Source of the DNA: Tieghemostelium lacteum
Taxonomy: Eukaryota; Evosea; Eumycetozoa; Dictyosteliales; Raperosteliaceae
Direction of reading: 5' to 3'
Assembly: GCA_001606155.1 (NCBI GenBank)
Contig: LODT01000006.1
Coordinates: 372,001 to 436,000, forward strand
Length of the DNA: 64,000 bases
Position 1 is the first letter of the stretch; the number at the start of each line of letters is the position of its first letter. Made by a program: the position numbers and the translations under genes. Shown piece after piece: positions 1 to 9,521 of this stretch. The notes under the pieces are model-generated. The model ran no database searches, had not been told where the DNA came from, and saw only the letters and a program-made list of their open reading frames with translations.

Positions 1-1601
1 TGTCAAAAGACGACCAGAGTAAATCCAGATTCGAGAGATACTATGCCTACGAAGCTAAAGAGTGGCTTAGAAAGAGATTAATAGGTCAGAGAGTACAAGC
101 ACGTTTAGAGTACATCCGTCCAGCTATTGCTCAATCATCACTTCCAGAGAAACCATTCTACTCTGTATACCTAGGTAAAGGAAACGTCTCATTAGGCCTC
201 GTTGAAGCTGGTCTAGCTAAACTCCTCGAACATAAAGGAGCAGACAACAGAGCTGTAGACTATGAAGCCTTAATCGCCGCTGAAAACAAAGCAAAGAAGA
301 AGAACGCAGGTCTCTTCTCCAACAAGGACAATGCACCAATTCTCAATATCAACGATTGCTCTGCTTTCGAAGACAAAAACCTCAAAGCCAAAGCCACAAA
401 ACTTCTCCCACACTTGAGAAATGCTGATTTACCTGCTGTTATTAATTTGGTAATCTCAGCACAACGTTTCAAAATCTTTATTGAAAGAGATAGTTGTATG
501 ATTAATTTGTCACTCAGTGGTGTCAGAGTTCCAAAGAAGGAAGACGATGCTGTTATTGCTGATTTGGCATTAAACTACTCAAAGGATCAACTCATGCAAC
601 ATGATGTCACTATTCACATTGATGACATTGATAAAGCTGGTAATTTCATTGGTAGTTTGTATCATCAGAATAAGAACTATGCATTGTCACTTGTTGAACT
701 TGGTTATGCATCTGTTCATGATCCCATGAGAAAACTTCCTGGTGTCTTTTTTGAGACTGAAGAGAAGGCTAAAAACGCACGTTTGGGTATCTGGAAGAAC
801 TATGATCCAGAGGAAGAGAAAAGACAAGAAGAAGCAAGATTCCGTGAACAAGAAGAGAAGAACAAAGCCTCTCAAGCTGAGTTTGCTGAAGCTATTGTCA
901 GAAGTGTTCAGACCCCAACTGACATCTATGTAGAATTTGTAAATAGTAAAACTGAAGAAATTATACACCAACTCAATCTCTTGGAGACTGATAACTCAAC
1001 TGAATCTCTTGGTGCCTCTTCATTGAAAGTAGGCGATTTGGCAAGAGTAAGATCTGATAAAGATCAAAAAATCTATCGTGCAAAGGTCTTAGAGATTAAC
1101 AATACCCAATACAAAGTAGCTCTCTATGATATCGGTGATGTTGAACAATTGTCTGCTAATAGAGTACACCCATTACCAGCTAAATATCACCAAATCCCTA
1201 CACTTATAACTCCAGTATCTCTAGCTTATCTAAAGAGTACTCCAAATGAAGATGTCAATAACGATGCTATTGATTTCTTGGATAGAGAGTTTGCTGGTAT
1301 CACTTTGAAATGTACTGTACAATCTCGTGATGAAAATAATAAAATGTCTGTAGTCTTAAAGGATGACCATGGTTGTATCAATACTGAACTTTTACGTAAT
1401 GGTTTAGTTAAAATTGACCCAAGAGCCAGAGGTTCACAATTGGACCAATTCAAATCTGATGAGAAAACTGCTATCGATAGTAGAATTGGTTTTTGGAGAT
1501 TTGGTAATATAGGTTCAGATGACGAAGATGAATCTAATCCAAAACCAGGTTTTAATAAAAAGAGATTCCAAAAGAAATCTGGTGGTGCTCCAAAAAAATA
1601 A
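1..1601 (+). CDS. snd1: Tudor-SN / SND1, staphylococcal nuclease domain protein (5' partial)
   Basis: The open frame enters from the left edge (first full codon at base 3) and gives 532 residues to the TAA at 1599-1601, so the N-terminal nuclease-like repeats lie outside the window. It begins in an SN domain (FERYYAYEAKEWLRKRLIG), continues with a second one (residues ~140-270, VTIHIDDIDKAGNFIGSLY, ARLGIWKNY), then a Tudor domain at ~340-400 (VGDLARVRSDKDQKIYRAKV, with DIGDVEQL) and a last split SN segment. This SN-SN-Tudor-SN order is that of Tudor-SN, a cytoplasmic RNA-binding protein in RNA decay, stress granules and splicing. The N-terminal part uses more C-ending codons than the rest, as expected of a highly expressed gene. 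The basic tail (FNKKRFQKKSGG) closes the protein. Confidence 0.93.
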   Translation, partial: SKDDQSKSRFERYYAYEAKEWLRKRLIGQRVQARLEYIRPAIAQSSLPEKPFYSVYLGKGNVSLGLVEAGLAKLLEHKGADNRAVDYEALIAAENKAKKKNAGLFSNKDNAPILNINDCSAFEDKNLKAKATKLLPHLRNADLPAVINLVISAQRFKIFIERDSCMINLSLSGVRVPKKEDDAVIADLALNYSKDQLMQHDVTIHIDDIDKAGNFIGSLYHQNKNYALSLVELGYASVHDPMRKLPGVFFETEEKAKNARLGIWKNYDPEEEKRQEEARFREQEEKNKASQAEFAEAIVRSVQTPTDIYVEFVNSKTEEIIHQLNLLETDNSTESLGASSLKVGDLARVRSDKDQKIYRAKVLEINNTQYKVALYDIGDVEQLSANRVHPLPAKYHQIPTLITPVSLAYLKSTPNEDVNNDAIDFLDREFAGITLKCTVQSRDENNKMSVVLKDDHGCINTELLRNGLVKIDPRARGSQLDQFKSDEKTAIDSRIGFWRFGNIGSDDEDESNPKPGFNKKRFQKKSGGAPKK

Positions 1602-1792
1602 TTTCAAATAATCCATACAACCATTTAAATAATAATTTCAAATAATAAAATTCAAATATATAATTAATATAATAATATTATTAAAAGAATAAGATATATG
1701 TCTTGATTAATAAATAATAAATTTTTGATAACGTAAAAAAAACAATTTTATTAGAACCAAAACTATAGTTTGATTAATCTTTTTTCTTTGAA

Positions 1793-2671
1793 TTAAGATG
1801 CAATAGTATTTGGTTGAATATTAGTTTCAGTGGTAATTGAGAGAATTGGTTGTGTATTAGTTTGCTGTTCTTGTTGTTGTTTAAGATAGTTTGCCATTAA
1901 TTCATCTTTATATTGTTCAATCATTTGTAAATCTAATTTTCTTGACTAGATGGAAGTTCAGTGTTAGTAAATCAATCTTCACTCAGTGAACCTGGTAAAA
2001 AATATTTTTGTTTTTTGAGAGTTTCGGAAGAATCTCCAAAAGATATTTTTCAATTTTTTATCATTGATTTTTTGATTGGAATAAAAAAAAAACAAAAATA
2101 AACTTGGGCTATGAGCAATACTTACTTCATCATATCTACTACTGTAGAGGTCTAACACATAATTTTCAATTTTCTTTTGAAATCCAAATACGGATACCAA
2201 TAACTGTACATTTCCAGTTTGAGTGAACTGACACCAATTTGGGTTCTCTTTGTGAACTGAATAAACTGTAATATCCTCTAATTTTGCTTTGGTATTCAAA
2301 GTCTCATTAGTTGTCTTTATAATAACTTTTCTCTCTGCCTTATCATAATAAGATTCTTCAATAAATATTGAATGGTGAATGTTAAATATAGATTTAAACC
2401 AACCTGGTGCATCAATGTCTCTGAATAATAGTTATTTTAAAGTTCATTAGTCTACTACATAATGATCATTAAATTAATTTCAGTCATCATACAATTTTGT
2501 CTTTCTAATTGATTTTTCATTTCCATTCTCTTCAACTATATGTTCTACAACTTGTGAATCCAAAATGAATGGAAACAATTTATGTTGTGGAAATCTTTTA
2601 TTATAAATCTGCATATAGACCTCTAGTGGAACTTCATAGGTATATGGTTGAAAAGAATGTGTTGCTACCAT
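1793..2671 (-). CDS. PRELI/MSF1 (slowmo) family intramembrane lipid-transfer protein, three exons
   Basis: Exons 2671-2493, 2420-2126 and 1945-1793 join in phase through GTATGA...CAG and GTAAGT...TAG introns and give ~208 residues, close to the family's usual size. The start MVATHSFQPYTYEVPLEV and KRFPQHKLFPFILDSQVV match the PRELI N-terminal strand and the 'YPNP..' region. Exon 2 carries DAPGWFKSIFNIHHSIFIEE and the Trp-rich ENPNWCQFTQTG strand followed by a C-terminal helix. Family members carry phosphatidic acid or phosphatidylserine across the mitochondrial intermembrane space with TRIAP1/Mdm35. The Q-rich tail (LKQQQEQQTNTQP) is not part of the domain. The second intron is long (180 bp). 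The cargo cannot be told from sequence. Confidence 0.82.
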
Positions 2672-2920
2672 TGTCTAGTTGAAATTGAATTTAAAATGTC
2701 AATATATGCTAATGATATCAAACATGTGTCAGTGTATATACATACATTGATTCACTCTATGTAATTTCTTTATTTATGCTATTTTGGAATAAATTAATAA
2801 AATAATAAAAAATTTTTTCATTTTAATGTTGACAATAAACGTAATCGATTTTTTTTTTATTCTTGATTTTTCAAATCTGAGGTTTTATACCATCCAATTA
2901 TTAGAATTAAACACCAAAAA

Positions 2921-4009
2921 ATGAAAAAGAATAACCCCAAATCACAGAAACAAACAAACAATTCAAACAAAATTAAAATTAAACAAAAACCCAATGAATT
3001 CAAATCCAAAAAACAACAAAAACTAGCTAGATCAAAACAACAAATACCGAAAGAATTAGCAAAGAAACCTGATTTTATAAATAGTAAATTAAATAAAAAT
3101 ACTAGTAAAAATAGTAATAATAGTAAACCTAAATCATCAACAGTATTGAGCATTGTTAAAAAATCCAATGACCCATTTTCACAACCTTCCACCACACAAA
3201 AAGAAAAGAAATTCAATTATAATAATAGTTCAAAAGAGGAAATTGCAAAAGCAGTGATAAATAACGATAGGGATGATAATGAAAAATTTAATCTTTGGAA
3301 TCCTAAACCTATGGATAGTGAGAATAGTAAACAATCCAAATTGACACAGGAAAAGAATGAATCATTAAAAGGAAGTAAATTTAGATGGTTAAATGAGTTA
3401 TTGTATACCAGTGAGTCAAAAGAAGCTTTAAAGGAATTCAAAGAGAATCCAAAACTTTTTGACGAATATCACAGTGGGTTTAAATCCCAGGTAGAACATT
3501 GGCCAATAAATCCATTGGATTTGATAATTGAGGATCTTCAAAAGAGTAAGAAGAAACTAAAGATTGCTGATTTGGGTTGTGGTGAAGCTAAACTTGCTGA
3601 ACGTCTGCAAGATCAACATCAGGTACATTCATTTGATTTGGTTGCCGTCAATGATAGAGTGACTGCATGTGATATAGCATCAGTTCCTTTGGAAAAGGAG
3701 TCAGTGGATACTGCTGTATTTTGTCTGTCCTTGATGGGAACTAATTTCTTGGATTTCCTAACTGAGGCACACAGAATACTCGCTAAAAATGGTATTTTAA
3801 GAATTGCCGAAATTGAATCCAGAATCGAAAATATTCAAACATTTGTAGATGCAGTCGAACAATTAAACTTTAAATTACTCAAAAAAAACACATCACACCA
3901 ATATTTTACACTTTTCCAATTTACAAAAAACACACAACCGCAACCAAACAAAAAAAAACAATTAGATCAACAAGTAATTTTAAAACCTTGTCTATACAAG
4001 AAAAGATAA
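2921..4009 (+). CDS. rrp8: RRP8-like nucleolar rRNA (adenine-N1) methyltransferase
   Basis: Single exon, 362 residues, ATG at 2921. The first ~145 residues are Lys/Asn-rich low complexity, as in the nucleolar targeting tail of RRP8. The catalytic half starts at FRWLNELLYTSESKEALKEF, the RRP8 signature, then WPINPLDLIIEDL, the SAM-binding loop IADLGCGEAKLAERL (about residue 213), FDLVAVNDRVTACDIASVPL, and the motif IV-like stretch AVFCLSLMGTNFLDFLTEAHRIL. Known members methylate N1 of a large-subunit rRNA adenine (A645 in yeast 25S) and, in animals, act in the eNoSC silencing complex. It is transcribed away from the PRELI gene, and the ~250 bp between them is AT-rich and may serve as a shared promoter. 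Confidence 0.92.
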   Translation: MKKNNPKSQKQTNNSNKIKIKQKPNEFKSKKQQKLARSKQQIPKELAKKPDFINSKLNKNTSKNSNNSKPKSSTVLSIVKKSNDPFSQPSTTQKEKKFNYNNSSKEEIAKAVINNDRDDNEKFNLWNPKPMDSENSKQSKLTQEKNESLKGSKFRWLNELLYTSESKEALKEFKENPKLFDEYHSGFKSQVEHWPINPLDLIIEDLQKSKKKLKIADLGCGEAKLAERLQDQHQVHSFDLVAVNDRVTACDIASVPLEKESVDTAVFCLSLMGTNFLDFLTEAHRILAKNGILRIAEIESRIENIQTFVDAVEQLNFKLLKKNTSHQYFTLFQFTKNTQPQPNKKKQLDQQVILKPCLYKKR

Positions 4010-4073
4010 TTTTAAAGTTATTATTAATAAATAAGGTTGGTTTTTTGTTTTTTCCTAACAATTTATTCACAAT

Positions 4074-5966
4074 TTAGATGAATTTTGTTACTTTTACTTT
4101 AGAATCACTGGTACTGTACATGATGGTGTTGGATTGGTCAAATGTCAGACATGATATACTACTGGAGAGTGTAAATAGATCTTGGTATGGGAGTAATGGT
4201 TTTTTAGAACTGCTACTTGAGGATTGGTAGTTGGTAGATGAAGAATGATTCAGATTCCAAAGTTTTATAGTTTGGTCATTTGAACCTGTAACCAATGTAC
4301 TACCATTCATTTGTAAACAGCGTATTGATCCTGTATGTCCTCTTAGTGTTGCTATAGAACGGTTGATACGAAGATCCCAAATCTTACAAGTATTATCATT
4401 GGCACCTGTAACTAAGACATTACCTTCAAATTGAAGACATCTTATACCCTCTTTGTGACCTTGAAGAATAGCTCTTTCTTGACCACTTTCTAGATCCCAT
4501 ACACGAACTACTTTATCAGAGCCACCGGAAACCAGTTGATTACCTTCGACTTGTAAACATGTAACACAAGATGCATGTTTAAATGTCTGTAAAGGTTCAC
4601 TATTTATCTGTGTTTTAGGGTTTTGTGGTTTCCTACTAATGATATTCACATTGATATTGTCATTGAATGGATCATCACTGTCATTATAGAGTAGATCTTG
4701 GTCATCCATACCATCGAATAATATTGCAGGAGGTTGTTCTTGAAGATTATCCAAATAGTTTTGGTCAACTTGATTATCCTCTCTAAATTGAATAGTATCA
4801 GGATCAATATGAGGACCTTCATCCATCATAAGCTGGTCTCTATCTTCTATATTATTTTCATTTCTACCAATAGTTGAAGAGTAGCTGTGTCTATTTATAT
4901 CATTGGAAATCATTGGATTCAGATCCCATAACTTTACAGTACTATCAGAACTACCAGAGATAATGTATCTCTCATCTTTAAATTGCAGACAAAATACATC
5001 AAAATTATGAGCTTGATTAGTGAGGATACCCTGACACTTCTTCTGATCTAGATTCCAAACCCTAATACTATTATCCAGTGACCCAGTGACTAGGATCTGT
5101 TCGTTAGCTGACAAATCCACGCATTGGACTGGGTAGTTGTGACCTATCATTGTGTATTGAGATTTCTTGGTATTCTTATCCCAGACCTTGGCAGTCTTAT
5201 CAAATGAACCTGTGAGAATCTTGTCACCACTGGTCTTTATAGTCCATACAGTTCCAGTGTGACCTACCATTATAGAGTCTTTCTGTGTTCCATTTCTCCA
5301 TTTCATTTCCTTTTCCCAACGATCTCTAAAGAGTTCTTTCCAATGTGGTTCTTCAGGTGCATTGTTGACTTCATCTTTAGTGGATAATCTTTGTGTGTAA
5401 TCTGATTTGGATAATGGTAAATCTCTATTTGGAAATACAATGAAATGATTCTTGAAAACTAACTTCCAAAGTATATCTTCAATACCAATTTGACACCACT
5501 CTTGACACACCAACATTATAGATTTAACATCAGACATTGTAAGGTACCCAACAATATATAACAATATTTCACATGGTAACCTAGATATAAATGTCTCTCT
5601 ATTCTGAGATTTAAATCTATTGGAAAGGTTAACTAAATTCTTAAATGATGACAATATCTTCTTTTTCCTACTACTACCACCGCTACCAGTACCACTGGAC
5701 AATGGTATACATGAGGAACTTGATAATTGTCTACCACTACCACTACCATTACTTGCCACACTATTGTTGTGTTTTGGATAAAATACATCACCACTTTTAC
5801 ATAATGGTTTTAGACCATTTCCATTAATCCATTTATCTATATTTTGTAATTCACTGAAGGTATATTTGTTTTGGAAATCCTCTTCTTCATAAGAGTTTTC
5901 ATAGGGAAAACTATCAAAATGATAGTATTTGGAAAGTGTGTTTGCATGAGGAAATTGGTTTATCAT
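4074..5966 (-). CDS. F-box / WD40 repeat protein (FBXW-type SCF substrate adaptor)
   Basis: About 630 residues from the ATG at 5966, preceded by CAACAAAA as usual for amoeba starts. The open frame runs on upstream to 6083 but without an ATG and with an AT-driven hydrophobic run, so that part is taken as 5' UTR. The F-box is ISRLPCEILLYIVGYLTMSD plus LVCQEWCQIGIEDILW. The C-terminal half has seven WD40 blades: three (VGHTGTVWTIKTSGDKILTG, HNYPVQCVDL, AHNFDVFCLQF), an acidic/Asn-rich ~110-residue insert, then four more (HASCVTCLQV, HKEGIRCLQF, HTGSIRCLQM, and a weak last one). This is the Cdc4/FBXW7 plan, where the F-box binds Skp1 of the SCF ubiquitin ligase and the propeller binds substrate. 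Ser/Gly-rich linkers flank the F-box. The substrate is unknown. Confidence 0.9.
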   Translation of the reverse strand: MINQFPHANTLSKYYHFDSFPYENSYEEEDFQNKYTFSELQNIDKWINGNGLKPLCKSGDVFYPKHNNSVASNGSGSGRQLSSSSCIPLSSGTGSGGSSRKKKILSSFKNLVNLSNRFKSQNRETFISRLPCEILLYIVGYLTMSDVKSIMLVCQEWCQIGIEDILWKLVFKNHFIVFPNRDLPLSKSDYTQRLSTKDEVNNAPEEPHWKELFRDRWEKEMKWRNGTQKDSIMVGHTGTVWTIKTSGDKILTGSFDKTAKVWDKNTKKSQYTMIGHNYPVQCVDLSANEQILVTGSLDNSIRVWNLDQKKCQGILTNQAHNFDVFCLQFKDERYIISGSSDSTVKLWDLNPMISNDINRHSYSSTIGRNENNIEDRDQLMMDEGPHIDPDTIQFREDNQVDQNYLDNLQEQPPAILFDGMDDQDLLYNDSDDPFNDNINVNIISRKPQNPKTQINSEPLQTFKHASCVTCLQVEGNQLVSGGSDKVVRVWDLESGQERAILQGHKEGIRCLQFEGNVLVTGANDNTCKIWDLRINRSIATLRGHTGSIRCLQMNGSTLVTGSNDQTIKLWNLNHSSSTNYQSSSSSSKKPLLPYQDLFTLSSSISCLTFDQSNTIMYSTSDSKVKVTKFI

Positions 5967-6822
5967 TTTTGTTGTGTAATTATAAATGTAAAGAATTAAT
6001 CGAACAAATTTATGTATGAACAGTTGTTGCAATAAAATTAAGAGAAGAGGTAAAATAATAATAAATCTTGTTTTTTTATACAATACAAAAGAGTAATACT
6101 AATATTTTGAAATTAATATTTTAAATAACAAAGATTAAAAATAATTTATAAAAGCAATGAGAAAATGTAAATAACAATATTTAATTTAATAAATGAGATT
6201 TTATAGATTGTTGTTACAAAAGATATTTTTTAAATAAATAAAATGATTTTGTGTTCCTTTTTCTTTTAACACACGAAAAAAACACACACAAAAAAAAGAA
6301 TAAAGAGACAAGGGTTAGTATTCGTCGGTTAATTTCAGATCTTATTAATTTATAAACTCTTACTTTATAGATTTTAACATTTCACTGTTATTATAATAAA
6401 TTGCTATATATATAATGTAACTTGGTTGTTGTAAATAAAAAAATAAATATTAAATTTGAAATGAAAAAACAATTAAAAATAAATGATTTGAAATTACTAA
6501 ATTTCCAAATTGAAAATAATTTATTAGTATTTGAATGTTAATCATTAATATTTTTAATTTTGAACTTGTAAAATAAAAATTGTAAAAACTAATTTGTTGT
6601 TTTTAGTTTTTATGACGAGTAAAATATTTTTGTAAAAACTAGTATTTTTTTATATGTACAAAATTAAAATTTATCTAACATTAGTAAACATTTTTAAAAT
6701 GTAAAGATATTTCTTTGTTATAGAGGATGGTATTAAAAAATACCTTTAGATTTGATTTGTTTTTATCCATTAACTTTTTTGTTTTTAAGGGATTGTTTTT
6801 TTTTTTTATTAAGTTTACATGC
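5967..6822. other. AT-rich intergenic region, no gene seen
   Basis: About 850 bp between the F-box/WD40 gene start and the H2A stop codon. It is very AT-rich with A and T runs. It should hold the F-box gene's 5' UTR and promoter and the H2A 3' end. Short open frames here are AT-driven and were not supported. Confidence 0.6.
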
Positions 6823-7308
6823 TTAGAATGATTGAGAGGCTTCAGCAGATGCTTTTTTGGTTGATTTTTTGGTAGTGCTCTTTCTGGTGTCTTGAGTTGG
6901 AACTGGTAATACACCACCATTGGCAATAGTAACATTGGAGAAGAGAGTGTTTAACTCTTGATCGTTACCAACAGCCCAGTTAATGTGTTGTGGAGTAATA
7001 CGAGTTTTCTTTTGAGAGTTACAAATGTTGTGAGCTAACTCTAAAATTTCGTATACCAAATATTCCAAGACAGCAGCTAAATAAACTGGAGCAGTGGATT
7101 CAACTCTTGGTGCAAAACGACCATCTCTCAATAATCTATCAATACGAGAGACTGGGAAAGTAATGTTGGCCTTGTGTGATCTGGATTCTGGTTTTGCTTT
7201 TTCACCAGAACTCTTTTTAACAACTGGTCCTCTCTTGACTTTTGGTTTTTTGCCACCTTTGGCGACTGGTGGAGTTGGGTTGGATGGTTTAGTTTCAGTG
7301 TTTGACAT
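6823..7308 (-). CDS. Histone H2A with C-terminal SQSF (H2A.X-like)
   Basis: Intronless, 161 residues, ATG at 7308. The fold matches H2[60 protein letters not shown] and [10 protein letters not shown]. The acidic patch is mostly kept: the Glu residues of [12 protein letters not shown] and Asp/Glu of NDQEL, with Gln in place of one Glu. The N-terminal tail is unusually long (~48 residues, Lys/Pro-rich). The C-terminal tail ([15 protein letters not shown]) ends in SQSF. H2A.X histones end SQ(E/D)-hydrophobic and are phosphorylated at that Ser by ATM/ATR kinases after DNA breaks; here the third position is Ser, not acidic. I infer an H2A.X-type histone serving nucleosomes and DNA-damage marking. 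Confidence 0.93.
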   Translation of the reverse strand: MSNTETKPSNPTPPVAKGGKKPKVKRGPVVKKSSGEKAKPESRSHKANITFPVSRIDRLLRDGRFAPRVESTAPVYLAAVLEYLVYEILELAHNICNSQKKTRITPQHINWAVGNDQELNTLFSNVTIANGGVLPVPTQDTRKSTTKKSTKKASAEASQSF

Positions 7309-7731
7309 TTTGAATTGGAAGAATTATAAAAAAAATATTTAAGATCTTAATGAACTTATTTGATTAATGGATGATTATGAATTGATAAAAAAATGTTTGA
7401 AAAAAATTTCAATTTATTTGTTTGTAAAAATTTTTAACTGGATTTTTGAAAGAGCGCTAAAAATTTTCATTAATTTTTTACTAATTCATAAAAAAAATTT
7501 ACAAAACGGATTTTTCATTATACAAAAAAATTATTTACCGCTCAAAAATTTCAAAATCAAAATTCAAAAGAGCTTTAAAATTTTATTCGTTAATTTCAAA
7601 CAATATTCTCAATTTAATTTAATTGAAAATAAATTATATTAAGTACAAGTAATAATGTGTTTTAGTCATAATTGTTAATGATTTATTTTAAATTTTTTTG
7701 TTTTCTTGGGTTATTTTAATTTGTTTTTTGT
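7309..7731. other. AT-rich intergenic region (H2A promoter side)
   Basis: About 420 bp with poly-T runs. It holds the H2A promoter and the 3' end of the IPT/TIG gene, both on the minus strand. An apparent 91-codon plus-strand frame here is Lys/Phe/Ile-rich and reads as AT-driven noise. Confidence 0.55.
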
Positions 7732-9248
7732 TTATTCATTTCCTGGTGTTACATTATCATCTTTGAAAGTTTGGAAATTATTAGATTTACGATTATTTCT
7801 TAGTTTTTTGACAATTAAGAAAATGGTAATGGAAAGGATGGCAACAACTAGAATTGGAACAACAATGATGATTGCTTTTTTAATTAGTTGTTTGTTACTG
7901 TTGAATTCTGGATTTTTAGATGGAGTGATTTGACAGTTTCTACAGGTTAAAAGATATTTATTGGAATCAATACCGTCAATACTAACAATCATATAGACAC
8001 TGTCTGTTTGTGGGATAAAATCACAGATTATAGTATTTTCTTGGGGACCTGGTTTATAGGATTTACATAACAATTCACCATCTTGTGCTTTGATTACAAG
8101 TGATGCAGAGGAGTTATCAGATCTTTGTGTACTTAGATAGTCACCATAGATTGTAAAGTCACCACCTAGATGTAAATACAAGTGTCTTGGATTTATATTA
8201 GTAATTACAGGTGTTAATTGAAGTTGATAGAGATTGGATTGTTTTCCGTTGGATGGGTATACTAATAGTGGTCCATTTAGAGAGTTTTCAGGCAACTTGA
8301 ATACCAATGATTGAGCAGTAGATACAGTGGTATCAGGGTTCAAAGTTAGACCATTATACATGATGATAGATGCTTGTCCAGATTGTGAAAGAAGGTATTT
8401 ACCTCTAAGCTCCATCATGTTACCTGATTGAATAGATTTCTCAATCAATGGTAAGTAGTTATAAGTTAAGAAATTGTTCTTTTCAACATTGGTTATATTG
8501 TCAATTGAAATCAATGGTTTCAATTGATCTGACTCTAAACCAGCTTCAATTGTGCATACTAACCATCTGTAGTCATATGGAACTGGGTTTCTTGGTGAGA
8601 AACATTTTCTATCACCAAACTTTACAGAAACCATTGGTTGTTGAGATAAACTTTGACTGTATTGTGTATTTAATGCTTTACCAGTTATGGTAACTTCACC
8701 TCCTTCTAATGGTGGTTGTGAAATTTCTTCAATTAATGGTCCTGTTTATTATAATAATAAGGTATTAATATAAAAATTTAAATATATGAAAATCACAATT
8801 CTAATAAAACTAACACACTTACTGATTGTAATTTGGTGTGGTTCAGATTTTATACCATGAACAGTAATGGTTACGTTTGAGACCATTGCCTTCATATTTG
8901 AGAGTTTAAATACAGCTTCTGTATCAGTTAGTGAAATAATATCTTGGTGTAGGATAAAAATAGAAAATCCTGGTTGACCTGATAATTGAATATTTGTATA
9001 TTCTTTATTGATACCAAATCCACTACCAATCAGTGTAATTTCCATTCCATTGGTACCATCATATATAAGATCCCCTTTAAATGAAATGGATGAAATACTG
9101 GGAATTGCTATATTTTGATATTAATAATTGTAAAATGAAATGTAAATATTGACAAAGAGGTTAACAACATACATTCCGGAACCGATTTATTTATTAAAAT
9201 AAATAGTGTAAAAGCTAAAATTAAATAAATATTATTTGATTTGAACAT
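7732..9248 (-). CDS. IPT/TIG-domain single-pass membrane protein (Tgr-like), three exons
   Basis: Exons 9248-9173, 9107-8823 and 8741-7732 join in phase 1 through GTATGT...TAG and GTAAGT...CAG introns and give 456 residues. Exon 1 encodes a signal peptide (MFKSNNIYLILAFTLFILIN). The ectodomain has repeated IPT/TIG hallmarks: GMEITLIGSGFGINKEYTNI, GGEVTITGKALNTQ and GGDFTIYGDYLSTQRSD, each strand-turn-GxxF type. Near the C-terminus lies a Cys pair (CRNCQ), a transmembrane helix (AIIIVVPILVVAILSITIFL) and a short basic tail. Dictyostelid Tgr proteins have this plan and include the allorecognition pair TgrB1/TgrC1; this one is shorter. The family is clear, while a role in adhesion or recognition is inference. 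Confidence 0.85.
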
Positions 9249-9521
9249 ATTTGTTTAATTAAACTAATGATGTTTAATTTTTTTTATCATAATGATTATT
9301 TTATCATAACACCCTAAATTAAATTTACCACATATTATAATAGTTAAATAAGGATAAAGTGTGAATGTGGTATTACAATAAATGCTTATCTTTCATTATA
9401 TCTCCTTTAACTCTAAAAATAACATTACCCCATTTTCTTTTTTTGATTATTTGATGAAAAAATTTTTCAAATAATAGTGGTATGAGGTAAAAAATAAAAT
9501 AAAATAAAATAACATAAAAAT

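Noticed and set aside
5967-6083. N-terminal extension of the F-box/WD40 protein with a hydrophobic 'signal' stretch
   Set aside because: No ATG upstream of 5966 in the frame; the hydrophobic residues are what T-rich leader sequence encodes.
7367-7642. Plus-strand 91-codon frame in the H2A promoter
   Set aside because: Almost only Lys, Ile, Phe, Asn and Leu, as expected from AT-rich spacer; no domain and it overlaps the promoter region of H2A.
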